The position numbers and the translations under genes are program-made. From JBCBTJ01 sp039818665 (GTDB lineage Bacteria; Pseudomonadota; Alphaproteobacteria; Caulobacterales; Hyphomonadaceae), in contig JBCBTJ010000030.1 of NCBI GenBank assembly GCA_039818665.1, positions 1 to 37,738 on the forward strand: 37,738 nucleotides of DNA, in the 5' to 3' direction. Below are positions 6,209 to 15,500 of this stretch, piece after piece (position 1 is the first letter of the stretch; each line of letters opens with the position of its first letter). The notes below the pieces were generated by a model. The model saw only the letters and a list, made by a program, of their open reading frames with translations. It did not search any database and was not told where the DNA came from.

Positions 6209-8251
6209 CTATAGCGGCCCCGCTCCCAGCCCAACGAGCCAGATGAGCGCGAACAGGGCGGCGCCCGCCGTCGCCGCCAGGCCGATCACAGTGCCGATAT
6301 TGGGTTGCCCCGACCGGCGCCAGCGAAGCGCTTGGACAATTCCCGCGGCCGCGAGTCCCGCGCCGAATAATCCGAGCCAACCCGCCCAGCCGATGCCTGT
6401 CGGCACGCCGACGGGCAGGGCGGTCGGATGGTTGAGACCGGTATTCAGAACCACGCGTATCGCCAGGGCGAGCCCGGCGAGGCTTGCGGCGGCGCCAAGC
6501 CAAGACAGCGCCCGGGCCCGGCCGAGCGGGCCGGCCTGGTCGCGATCGATCCGCCGCGCCAAGGCCCCGAGCGGATAGGCGGCCAGCGTCAAGGCCAGCA
6601 TTCCGGCTGCGAGCAATAGCGGAACCGGGTAGTCGCCGCGCTGCAAGGCGAGGGCGAAGCGATAGGGCCCCTTGGTTTCGCGCAGCCGCGTCAGGAACGC
6701 CGGCGCGGCGAGGTCCGCCGCGCAGTCGATGTTCAGCTCTCCGCCGGGATCGATGACGAAGTCCCGCAAAATGCGCCCGCCGCATCCGTCGAAATGCGAA
6801 ACCAAAGGCCCATGGCCGGTATACGGAAACTCGACATAGGTCGCGTTTGAGAGCCCGGGCAGGATCGATTCCGAGTAGAGCGGCGGCGTGATCGGGTCGA
6901 CGGTTCCCGCAACGACCAGGGTCGGAATGTCGGATACCAGCGCTTCCGCGCTCGGGTCCAATTCGTTGCCGTAAACGCGCGCGCACATGTCCGCCTGCGG
7001 GATCGTGCCCATCCACCGCGATAGGTCCGGCTCCGTCTCGGCGATCTTCGCGTCCCGCTCCGGGTCTTGAAGACCGCTCAGACCGCCGCGGCAATTCGTG
7101 ACCCACGACATACCGTGCCCGTAGGCGTGGTCGATATCGTATCCGAGCACGGACACATAAGCCCGCAACGCCTCGGCGTCGCGTGTTTCCAAAACCCGCA
7201 ATAGCGCCGGCAAGTCCGGATAGATTTGATTGCGGTAGAGGGCTTGGAACACCGCGCCGGCGGTCGTCGAGCCGTCCAGAACCAGGCGGCCGCCGCCGGA
7301 TTTCGTGATCGGCACATCCTCAAGGACCAGCGGATCGGCTTCGAAGCCGCGGAACGCCTCGACAAAGCGCTCTGACAAAGAGCCGAAATCGCGAGCACAA
7401 GCGGGATCGGCGGCGCACATCGCATCGACGGCGTTCAAGCTTGAGCGAAAACCCGCCGCCAATGTGAAGCGCTCATCGCCGGCGGGCGGCTCCAGAGGAA
7501 CGACGGAGTCGAGCACCGCGGCGCGCACGCCCTCAGGGTCGACCGCCATGGCGGCCTGGCCGAGTTCGGTGCCGTAGGAGACGCCGAACAACGTCCATTG
7601 TTCATAGCCGAGCGCCCGGCGGATATCGCGCACGTCCAAGGCGTTGTGCCAGGTCGAGTAGGCGTCGATCGAGACGCCTTGCGTGCGGGCTTCGCCCAAA
7701 CAGCGCGTCAGATCCTCCGCCAATCGCTCGAAGCCGTCCGGCTCTGTCGGCACGCCGTATTGGTAGGACAGCGGTGTCGCCCGGCAAAAACCGGCTTCGG
7801 AATAGCCGATGCCCCGTTGATCGAAGAAGATGAGATCTGCGGCGTCGCGCATGAAGCGGTTTTGCGGCGCCTGATAGGCGCGGATGCGGCCGGCCGACAG
7901 CGACGGCCCGCCAGGCCCGCCGGTGAGGCGGATCAACGCGCCGCCGGGCGGGTTCTCGACCGTTGAGACGATCTTCATCACCGACAGTTTGATCAGCCGG
8001 CTCTCAGGATCGGTCCGGTCTTCCGGCACCAGCACATAGCCGCACACGAATTCGCCCGGGTCATAGGAGACGCCTGCGCCGAACGGGCAAATATATTTTT
8101 GAAACCTCGGCTCGAAGGCCTCCCATCTCGGATGGACCGCCTCGGGCGCGGACGCGAGCTGTTCAAGCTCGCTCTCCGCGGAGTCGGTCGTTTGCGCGGA
8201 TGCGGCGCTCACAAACGCGGCCAAGAGCAATGACAATAACAGTCGCGGCAT
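6209..8251 (-). CDS. Exported alpha/beta-hydrolase (TAP-like peptidase) with C-terminal membrane domain
   Basis: 680 aa. The N-terminus is a signal peptide (MPRLLLSLLLAAFVSAASA). Residues about 60-510 are an alpha/beta-hydrolase of the proline iminopeptidase / tripeptidyl aminopeptidase type: GYVLVPEDRTDP near 71, the oxyanion GGPGGPS at 111-117, DQRGIG at 144-149, the nucleophile elbow GVSYG with Ser225, Asp452 in GTVDPITP and His480 in TGHGP. Family members usually stop near here. This one continues with about four hydrophobic helices (roughly 543-563, 585-603, 619-639, 652-674), so the enzyme would be tethered on the periplasmic face. ATG 8251 has GGAGGGG upstream. Substrate is probably short peptides or their N-terminal residues; not shown by the sequence. 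Confidence 0.88.
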   Translation of the reverse strand: MPRLLLSLLLAAFVSAASAQTTDSAESELEQLASAPEAVHPRWEAFEPRFQKYICPFGAGVSYDPGEFVCGYVLVPEDRTDPESRLIKLSVMKIVSTVENPPGGALIRLTGGPGGPSLSAGRIRAYQAPQNRFMRDAADLIFFDQRGIGYSEAGFCRATPLSYQYGVPTEPDGFERLAEDLTRCLGEARTQGVSIDAYSTWHNALDVRDIRRALGYEQWTLFGVSYGTELGQAAMAVDPEGVRAAVLDSVVPLEPPAGDERFTLAAGFRSSLNAVDAMCAADPACARDFGSLSERFVEAFRGFEADPLVLEDVPITKSGGGRLVLDGSTTAGAVFQALYRNQIYPDLPALLRVLETRDAEALRAYVSVLGYDIDHAYGHGMSWVTNCRGGLSGLQDPERDAKIAETEPDLSRWMGTIPQADMCARVYGNELDPSAEALVSDIPTLVVAGTVDPITPPLYSESILPGLSNATYVEFPYTGHGPLVSHFDGCGGRILRDFVIDPGGELNIDCAADLAAPAFLTRLRETKGPYRFALALQRGDYPVPLLLAAGMLALTLAAYPLGALARRIDRDQAGPLGRARALSWLGAAASLAGLALAIRVVLNTGLNHPTALPVGVPTGIGWAGWLGLFGAGLAAAGIVQALRWRRSGQPNIGTVIGLAATAGAALFALIWLVGLGAGPL

Positions 8252-8365
8252 GTTCCCCTCCGAATGCCCGCGCATCCTGGCGTATGTCCGCTGAGAAATC
8301 GAGCAGGCGAGCGATTGGCGCGGCCGGGCCGCTCTGCAATAAGGCGGACAGGGGAGGACAGGGAT

Positions 8366-9382
8366 TTGATCTATCTGCTGATCGCGGGCGGGCTCGCGCT
8401 GCTCTTCATTGGCGGAGAGGCGCTCGTGCGCGGCTCTGTCGGCATTGCGCGCAGGTTCGGCGTCTCTGAACTCGTCATCGGGCTGACTTTGGTCGGCTTC
8501 GGCACGTCCATGCCCGAACTGGTCACCAGCCTTCGCGCCATCGAGACCGAAGCGGTCGGCATTTCGGTCGGCAACGTCGCCGGCTCGAACATCGCCAATG
8601 TGCTATTGGTGCTCGGCGTCGCGGCTGTCCTTCGACCCATCCTGACGCAGCCCTCGGCGCTCGCCCGGGACTTCTCGATCATGGTCGTCGTGACCGTGAT
8701 TTTCGGCCTTGTCGCCTATTTCGACATTTTCAGCCGCGCGGCCGGGGCGGGCCTCGTCGGCTTGCTTGTCGCCTATCTCCTGTTTTCGCTGCTGATGGAC
8801 CGGCGCCAGGGCGCCGCCGCCACGCTGCACAGCGATGAAGCCGAGGTGATCGAGACGCGCGAACCGCTTGGCGTCTCGATCCTGCTAACGGCTTTGGGCA
8901 TGGCGGGCGTGATTTTCGGCGCGCGGCTCCTCGTCGACGGCGGCGTTCAACTCGCCGCGCTCGCAGGTTTGTCCGAAACCGTAATCGGTCTGACGGTGGT
9001 CGCCATCGGGACCAGCTTGCCGGAGCTGGCGACGTCCATTGTGTCGGCGTTGCGTGGCAAGTCGGACGTGGCTTTGGGCAACATCATCGGCTCCAACATT
9101 TTTAATGTGCTCGGCATCGTCGGCGTCACCGCCTTGGTTCACCCCTTCACCTTGGCTGGCGGCGTCCAACGCGCGGAGAATTTCGACTATGAAGCCGCGC
9201 TCGGTGGTCCAGGCGACGCCCTAGCGAGCGGCGCCTACCTCACCTGGACCGATATCGGCGCGATGATCCTGTCAGTGGCGCTGCTCTTCTTGTTCGCGTT
9301 CACCGGAAAGAAGCTTGCGCGCTGGGAGGGCGCGGTGCTGCTGGCCGGCTACGCCCTCTACATGGTGCTGGTTTTCCGCTAG
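8366..9382 (+). CDS. CaCA-family sodium/calcium exchanger (YrbG-like)
   Basis: Inner-membrane cation antiporter of 338 aa with about ten hydrophobic segments and the two inverted alpha-repeats that bind the cations: GFGTSMPELVTS with GNVAGSNIAN in the first half and AIGTSLPELATS with GNIIGSNIFN in the second. The central loop (about 155-175) is polar and short, as in bacterial members. I start it at TTG 8366, eight bases after a GGGGAGGA ribosome-binding site; the frame is open upstream, but those residues are basic, look non-coding and would overlap the divergent hydrolase promoter region. queF starts 10 bases after its stop. Confidence 0.9.
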   Translation: MIYLLIAGGLALLFIGGEALVRGSVGIARRFGVSELVIGLTLVGFGTSMPELVTSLRAIETEAVGISVGNVAGSNIANVLLVLGVAAVLRPILTQPSALARDFSIMVVVTVIFGLVAYFDIFSRAAGAGLVGLLVAYLLFSLLMDRRQGAAATLHSDEAEVIETREPLGVSILLTALGMAGVIFGARLLVDGGVQLAALAGLSETVIGLTVVAIGTSLPELATSIVSALRGKSDVALGNIIGSNIFNVLGIVGVTALVHPFTLAGGVQRAENFDYEAALGGPGDALASGAYLTWTDIGAMILSVALLFLFAFTGKKLARWEGAVLLAGYALYMVLVFR

Positions 9383-9392
9383 ACGCGCCGCC

Positions 9393-9860
9393 ATGAGCGA
9401 CAATCCGATTTATCAGAACCTGGATCAGCTAGGCCGTCAGACCGACGCGCCAGGCCGGCCTGAGGACGCTGTTTTGGAACGCGTCCCCAATCCGCATCCG
9501 GACACGCTCTACCTCGCACGCTTCACCGCGCCCGAATTCACCTCCATCTGCCCGGTCACGGGGCAGCCGGATTTCGCTCATTTGGTGATCGACTATGCGC
9601 CAGGCGACTGGCTCGTGGAGTCGAAGAGCCTGAAGCTCTTCCTGACCGCGTTTCGCAACCATGGCGCGTTCCACGAAGACTGCACCGTCTATATCGGCAA
9701 GCGCTTGGCGGAGACGCTTGCGCCCAAATGGCTGCGCATCGCCGGCTACTGGTATCCGCGTGGCGGCATTCCGATCGACGTGTTCTGGCAGACGGGCGAG
9801 GCGCCGAACGGTCTTTGGGTTCCCGACACCGGCGTGCCGGCCTATCGCGGCCGCGGTTAG
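9393..9860 (+). CDS. queF: NADPH-dependent 7-cyano-7-deazaguanine reductase, QueF (type I)
   Basis: 155 aa, the length of the single-domain QueF class. Reduces preQ0 to preQ1 in queuosine biosynthesis. The catalytic Cys53 lies in SICPVTGQPDF with Asp60; Glu77 in the ESKSLKL signature and His94-Glu95 contribute to substrate binding; the YWYPRGG motif follows. No other queuosine gene is adjacent. It follows the exchanger by 10 bases without a clear ribosome-binding site, so it may be read by coupling. Its TAG interlocks with the TAA of the convergent nitroreductase at 9857-9860. Confidence 0.96.
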   Translation: MSDNPIYQNLDQLGRQTDAPGRPEDAVLERVPNPHPDTLYLARFTAPEFTSICPVTGQPDFAHLVIDYAPGDWLVESKSLKLFLTAFRNHGAFHEDCTVYIGKRLAETLAPKWLRIAGYWYPRGGIPIDVFWQTGEAPNGLWVPDTGVPAYRGRG

Positions 9861-10486
9861 CCCCTCCATCGCGCGATTTTCGCCGCCGGGGCCGGCCTCG
9901 GCCGTTCCGGCGGCGTGGCGGACGCCGTCCCAAGATAGACAAACCCGGCGACGCGCTCCTGCTCGCTGAGCCCCAACAGCGTCGCCACCTCCCGATCATA
10001 GGCGATCCATTCGCTGAGCCAGACGCCCGCCCAACCCGCCGCGTTCGCCGCAAGCAGCAAATTCTGACACACCGCGCCCGCCGACAGCTCCTGTTCCCAG
10101 ACAGGTGTCTTGTGATCCGGGTCGGGAGACGACACGACCGCGACCACCACCGGCGCGCGCAGCGGGCGGCGGCCGTCTTCCGCCAGCTCGGCCTCGCCGG
10201 GGGCCGGGTCTTTTTGGCGTGCGATCTCAACGATCGCCTCGCCGAACGCGGCGCGCGCTTCGCCTTCGATCACGATAAATCGCCAGGGTTCGAGCCGGCG
10301 ATGGTCGGGCGCGCGCATCGCGACGCGAAGCAACTCGTCGACTTCGGAAGGCGTGGGGCCGGGATCGCGCAATGTCTGTTTGCCCGCAGAGCGCCGCAGG
10401 GCCAGCAGGCGGCGGGCGGCGGCAGACGGGCGCGCCGCAGCCAGCTGGGACGTTGGTCGCGGGGGCGGGGGGAAACGATCGGCCAT
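9857..10486 (-). CDS. Nitroreductase-family protein, YdjA-like
   Basis: 209 aa FMN-dependent nitroreductase fold. Diagnostic stretches are ALRRSAGKQTLRDP near residue 29, MRAPDHRRLEPWRF around 57-70 (the YdjA-type PDH...PWRF pattern), QELSAGAVCQNLLLAANAAG and GWAGVWLSEW with the FMN-contacting region. The first 25 residues are proline and alanine rich. Physiological substrate unknown; the family reduces nitroaromatics and quinones in vitro. It is transcribed away from the TetR gene, and one operator-like palindrome lies in the shared upstream region, so TetR control is possible. Confidence 0.88.
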   Translation of the reverse strand: MADRFPPPPRPTSQLAAARPSAAARRLLALRRSAGKQTLRDPGPTPSEVDELLRVAMRAPDHRRLEPWRFIVIEGEARAAFGEAIVEIARQKDPAPGEAELAEDGRRPLRAPVVVAVVSSPDPDHKTPVWEQELSAGAVCQNLLLAANAAGWAGVWLSEWIAYDREVATLLGLSEQERVAGFVYLGTASATPPERPRPAPAAKIARWRG

Positions 10487-10533
10487 CGCTCACTTCTCTA
10501 GGCCGCGGGCGTCGATCTGCAAGCGCCCTCGAA

Positions 10534-10550
10534 ACTGAACAGTGTTTACT
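10534..10550. promoter_or_regulatory. TetR-type operator, copy 1 (upstream of tetR)
   Basis: The 17-mer ACTGAACAGTGTTTACT is an imperfect palindrome centred on 10542 (six of eight pairs). Its reverse complement matches copy 2 at 11269-11285 with two differences. The flanks are also similar in direct orientation (ACTTTT followed by AACGCC). It sits between the divergent nitroreductase and tetR starts. Confidence 0.65.
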
Positions 10551-10616
10551 TTTTGAACGCCTGCTTGCGTCACACTGGTTTCGTCGTCATCTTGGGGGCG
10601 ATCGCAGCTGGCGGAA

Positions 10617-11273
10617 TTGAGATTGAGCACGGCAACCCATGAGACCTCGCCGGCGGAGCGCCGCCGACGCAAAGTCCGCGACACGATCCTCGCCGCGGCC
10701 GAACGCGTTTTCGCCCGAGAAGGCGAGGCGGGCCTTTCGATTCGCCGCCTGGCGGACGAAGTCGATTACTCGCCGGCGGCGATCTACAAATATTTCCGGT
10801 CGAAGGATGAGCTGGTCGACGAACTGAAAGAAGCGTTCTTCGAACGGATCTTGGCGCAAATCGGCCTGATGCGAGACACCTCGAAACCGTTCCCCCAGCG
10901 CGCCCGCCTCTGCTTCGCCGTCTATGTTCGAACGGCGCTTGAGAAGCCGCACCACTATGTCGCTGCGTTTTCCGGCCAGGCGCCCGGCCTCGCTGAGCGA
11001 GCCGCGCAGCCAGCTCCCGAACCCTCCAAAAAGCACCAAGCCTTCGCTGAAATGCGCGGCATGGTGCAGGAAGGCGTCGATACTGGCGCGCTCAGGCTGG
11101 ATTTGGACGCAGGGGATGCGGCGCGGTCCATTTGGGCCGCCTTGCACGGGCTCGCCATGCTCATGGCGCATTTGCCCGATTTCCCACGCATGCGCCCGGA
11201 CGAACCAGAGCGAGACCGCGACGCCTTCATCGATTATCACGCCGATCTCATCGCTCGCGGTCTAGAAGAGTAA
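10617..11273 (+). CDS. TetR/AcrR-family transcriptional regulator
   Basis: 218 aa. The N-terminal helix-turn-helix spans about residues 22-66 (TILAAAERVFAREG ... LSIRRLADEVDYSPAAIYKYF ... SKDELVDEL). The C-terminal ligand domain ends with an AALHGLAMLMAHLP helix similar to WHG-type TetR domains. The start is a TTG at 10617 (another TTG at 10623 is nearly as good) after GGCGGA. Two near-identical palindromes, one upstream of this gene and one overlapping its stop codon just before the efflux genes, suggest that it represses itself and the RND pair. The inducing ligand is unknown. Confidence 0.9.
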   Translation: MRLSTATHETSPAERRRRKVRDTILAAAERVFAREGEAGLSIRRLADEVDYSPAAIYKYFRSKDELVDELKEAFFERILAQIGLMRDTSKPFPQRARLCFAVYVRTALEKPHHYVAAFSGQAPGLAERAAQPAPEPSKKHQAFAEMRGMVQEGVDTGALRLDLDAGDAARSIWAALHGLAMLMAHLPDFPRMRPDEPERDRDAFIDYHADLIARGLEE

Positions 11274-11285
11274 ACAATGTTCACT
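11269..11285. promoter_or_regulatory. TetR-type operator, copy 2 (efflux promoter)
   Basis: AGTAAACAATGTTCACT is a 17-base palindrome with seven of eight pairs matched about 11277. It includes the TAA stop of the tetR gene (11271-11273). A plausible -10 box TATGAT follows at 11309-11314, so a bound repressor would sit at or next to the -35 region of the efflux operon. Confidence 0.7.
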
Positions 11286-11338
11286 TTTCAAACGCCGTTT
11301 CTCGCCTATATGATCGTTTCGAAGCGGGATAGATCGAA

Positions 11339-12520
11339 ATGAGCGCTGCCGATCACGATGACGGGCCTGCCGCGACGCGGGAGAAACGGCCGACCTTCGT
11401 CAAGGGAATGGTGTTTCTGGCGGTCATCGCCGTCACGATAAGCGGGCTCGGCGTTTTCGCGATCGCGAATCGGTCTTCGGAAGGGCCGCTTGTGCCGACG
11501 GCGGACCCCACGCCTATCGCGGTTGAAGTGGGCGAGATCGAACTCGCCTCGTCCTTTATGCTCGACGAACAATTTTCTGGCCTGGCGTCGCCGCGCCGGA
11601 CCAGCCAACTGGGCTTCACCAATGGCGGCCGGGTCGATCGGATCCTCGTCGATATTGGAGACCGCGTCGACGAGCGGCAGCTGCTTGCGCGCCTGGACAC
11701 GCGGGCCCTGCAGGCTCAACTCGCCAGCGCCGAAGCGTCTATTTCGGAGGCGCGCGCGTCTCACGAATTGGCGCTTGTGACAGTGCGTCGCCAGACGGAG
11801 CTGCTGCTCAAGGGACATGTCGCCCAGCAGCGCGTCGACGAAGCGCGCGCCCAGGCCGACACGGCTTTGGCTCGGATTGAAGCGGCCTCGGCGCAAGCGG
11901 ATCTTCTGCGTGTCCAAATCGATCTGGCGACCGTGCGCGCGCCCTATGCCGGCGTGATCACCGCGCGAATGATGGACGAGGGCGCGATCGCTGCGCAGGG
12001 CGCGCCCGTCTTCGAGCTCGTTGAGAACGATGTGCTTGAAGCGCGCATCGGCTTGCCGGCCGCGGCGGCGTCGACCTTGGACGTGGGCGAGGTCTTCACA
12101 CTCATGTCCGATCGCGGACCCGCCGAAGCTCGTCTGCGCGCAACAACCGATGTTATCGACATGGGCCGGCGCACGGTCACGGCCGTGTTCGATATCTTGG
12201 ACGCATCGACCGTGTCGGCGGGCGCCGTTGTCCGCCTGGCGGTCGACCGTCAAATCGACGAGCGTGGTTTTTGGGCCCCGGTCTCCGCGCTTGCTGAGTC
12301 CAATCGCGGCCTCTGGTCAATCTACGTCCTAGAGCGCGACGGCCAGGCCTATCGGACGCGCCCGCAACTGGTCGAAATCGTTCATTCCGACGGCGGGCGC
12401 GCATTCGTGCGCGGCCCGGTATCAAACGGCGCCCTGTACGTCGTCGACGGGCTTCAGCGTTTGACGCCCGACCAACGCGTCATGCCGTCCGCCGGCGCGA
12501 CCGTCGCGCTCGACGGCTAG
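11339..12520 (+). CDS. RND efflux periplasmic adaptor (membrane fusion protein)
   Basis: 393 aa HlyD/AcrA-type adaptor linking an RND pump to an outer-membrane channel. A single membrane anchor lies at about 21-43 after a charged cytoplasmic N-terminus; there is no lipobox. It is followed by a barrel-sandwich half (TNGGRVDRILVDIGDRVDERQLLARLD), a helical hairpin around 125-200 rich in Ala, Glu and Arg, and the second lipoyl half (VRAPYAGVITARMMDEGAIA). Beta-barrel and membrane-proximal domains fill the rest. The permease follows after 10 bases. No outer-membrane factor gene is present, so a TolC-like protein elsewhere must be shared. Confidence 0.93.
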   Translation: MSAADHDDGPAATREKRPTFVKGMVFLAVIAVTISGLGVFAIANRSSEGPLVPTADPTPIAVEVGEIELASSFMLDEQFSGLASPRRTSQLGFTNGGRVDRILVDIGDRVDERQLLARLDTRALQAQLASAEASISEARASHELALVTVRRQTELLLKGHVAQQRVDEARAQADTALARIEAASAQADLLRVQIDLATVRAPYAGVITARMMDEGAIAAQGAPVFELVENDVLEARIGLPAAAASTLDVGEVFTLMSDRGPAEARLRATTDVIDMGRRTVTAVFDILDASTVSAGAVVRLAVDRQIDERGFWAPVSALAESNRGLWSIYVLERDGQAYRTRPQLVEIVHSDGGRAFVRGPVSNGALYVVDGLQRLTPDQRVMPSAGATVALDG

Positions 12521-12530
12521 GGAGCGGCCC

Positions 12531-15500
12531 ATGTGGCGAACTTTGTTCTTCCGCGTGCCGCGCCTGGCGGTGCTCGCTTTTCTTGTCGTGGTCGCCGCCG
12601 GAGCCGGCGCGCTTCTGTCGCTCGGCCGTCAAGAAGACCCCACGCTGACGGAACGGTTTGGATACGTCCTGACCACGCTGCCGGGCGCCGACGCCGAGCG
12701 GATGGAAGCGCTCGTCACCATCCCCATCGAGAACGTCCTAAAAGAGCTGCCCGAAGTCGTCGAACTGGAGTCGACGTCGCGGGGCAACGTCTCGCAAGTC
12801 AGCCTCGAGATCGATGAGAACCTGTCTCCGGCCGAAGTGGACGACGCCTGGACGCTCATTCGAAACCAAGTCGAGCAGGCCCGGCCGACTCTGCCGGCCG
12901 GCGCCAGCGTTCCGGAAGTCGAGCGGGTTTATGTCGGCGCGGCCACGCTTCTCGTCTCGCTCGCTTGGGAAGGCGAGGGCGAAGCGGAACTCGCCATCAT
13001 GGGGCGCATGGCGCGAGAACTGGAGCTCAAGCTTCAGAACCTGCCGGGCACGGACGAGACGGAGATCTTCGGGCTGCCGCAAGAAGAAATCCGCATCGTC
13101 ATCGATTCTGACGCTTTGGCGGCGGCCGGCCTGTCGGCCCGCGACGCCGCGGCGATCGTCGCCGCCTCGGACTCTAAGACCCCCGCCGGCCAGCTCCGCG
13201 CCGACGGCGCCAATGTCGGCTTCGAGGTTGGCGGCGAATTCGACTCCATCGCGCGCATCCGCGCGGTGCCGCTGTCTCAGCAAGCCGACGGCACGTCGCT
13301 GCGCGTTGGCGATGTGGCGGTTGTGAGCAAGGGGCTCGAAGATCCGCCGACGCGCGTCAACGTCCACGATGGACGGCGCGCCATCCTCGTCGGCGCGTTC
13401 ATCCAGGGCGGCCTCCAGGTCGACCAATGGGCGGGCGCCGCTTTGGCCGAAGTCGAGGCGTTCACCGCCGCCGCGCCCAGCGGCGTCGCCGTCGAAGTCG
13501 TCTTCAATCAATCAGAATACACCACCGAGCGCCTCACAGGCCTGACGCGCAATCTCGGTTTTTCGGCCCTGATCGTGTTCGCGGCCCTGTTCATCTGCAT
13601 GGGGTGGCGCGCGGCGATCGTCTGCGGCATGGCGCTGCCGCTGACCATCTGTCTTGTGATGATCCTCTTCAACGTGTTCGGCATCCCCCTGCATCAGATG
13701 TCGGTCACGGGCTTGGTGATCGCGCTCGGCCTTCTCATCGACAATGCGATCGTCGTCATAGACGAGTACGACCAAGAGCGCTCGCGCGGCAGGTCACGCC
13801 TGGAGGCGATCGATAAGAGCCTGAAGCATCTGTTCGCGCCGCTTTTCGCATCGACGCTGACCACGGCGCTCGCCTTCGCCCCCATCGCCTTGCTGCCCGG
13901 TTCGGCCGGCGAGTTTGTCGGCATGATCGGCGTTTCGGTGATCTTCTCGGTCGCCTCGTCCTTCCTACTGTCGATGACAGTCCTTCCGGCCATGGGCGCT
14001 TGGATCGATCGTCGCCGCAAGCCGGGTGAGAAAAAGCGGTTCTGGCGCGACGGGGTGTCGTTCGACACGTTGAGCGACGGCTATAGATGGTCGCTGGGCG
14101 TCGTGCTCGCATTTCCTCCCCTCGGAATCCTCATCGCCGCCGTGCCGGCGATCATCGGGTTCCAACTGGGCCTCGGCCAGCCCATCCAATTCTTCCCGCA
14201 AACCGAGCGCGACATGTTCCAGGTGGAGATCACCCTTCCGCCGGAAGCGTCGATCGATGAGGCGATGGACGCGACGGACCGCGCGACAGCACTCCTGCAA
14301 GCCTACCCTTCGGTCCAATCGGTGAACTGGACCATCGGTGAGGCCGGGCCGCGCGTCTACTACAACGCCTTCAACAACCAACAGGGCGTCGCCGGCTACG
14401 CGTCTGGCTGGGTGCAGCTGGAATCTTCGGAAGCCACGCGCGAGATCGTCTCGGACATCCAAGCCGACATGCGCCGCGCCTTCCCGGAGGCTCAATTCCT
14501 CGCCTTGCCGTTCGAACAGGGGCCGCCGGCCGCAGCCCCGATTGAGTTTTTCATCAAAGGCGACGATTTCGGCGCGCTGAACGCCGCGGGCGAAGCAACC
14601 CGCAAGATCCTCGCCGAAACGCCGGGCGTCACCTACACCACGGCCAGCCTTCAGCTCGGCGCGCCGAAAGTGACCCTGCGCGCCGATGAAGCCGCGGTCG
14701 CGATGACGGGCCAACGCTTGTCAGGCCTCGCCGCCGAACTCAACGCTGAGCTTGAAGGCGTGATCGCCGGCAGCGTCCTTGAGGGCGTCGAAGAGCTGCC
14801 CGTCCGGGTGATCGCGCCCGAAGGCCGGCGCGGCGATCTCGGCGATTTGCGTTCCAAGACCATTGGCGCCGGACCGGGCGACGCGGGCGCGCCGCTCTCG
14901 GCGCTGGGCGAAATCACGCTCGACCCCGACACTGCGGTCATCACCCGCCTCGACGGTCAGCGCGTGAATACGATCCGCGCCTTCCTGGCGCCCTACGCCC
15001 TGCCTGCGCCGGTGCTTGAGGTCTTCTTGGAGCGGCTCGACGCGTCCGGCTTCGAACCGCCAGCGGGCTCCGACATCTCTCTTGGCGGCGAGGCGGCGAA
15101 CCGCGGCGATGCGATCGGCAACCTCCTCGGCGCCGCCGTGCCGCTCCTGCTGGTCATGAGCGGGGCCATCGCGCTGGTCTTCAACTCGTTCCGCATGGCC
15201 GTCTTGATCCTCGTCGCCGGCTTCCTGGCGATGGGCTATGGTTTCTTCGGCGTCTGGCTGTTCAATCTGCCGTTCGGCTTCAACGCGATCATCGGCTCGA
15301 TCGGCCTGCTCGGCATCGCGATTAACGGATCGATCGTCGTCTTGTCGGCGCTGAAGAGCAGTCCGGCCGCCCGCGCGGACGATACCGACGCCCAACGCGA
15401 AATTGTGATCGACATGACCCGGCACATCGTGGCGACGACGCTCACGACCATGGGCGGGTTCGTTCCGCTAATCCTCGCAGGCGACCAATTTTGGCTGCCG

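Noticed and set aside
10487..10616. Consensus sigma-70 promoter for tetR in the upstream gap
   Set aside because: TTGAAC at 10553-10558 has no acceptable -10 box at 16-19 bases, so I report only the operator.
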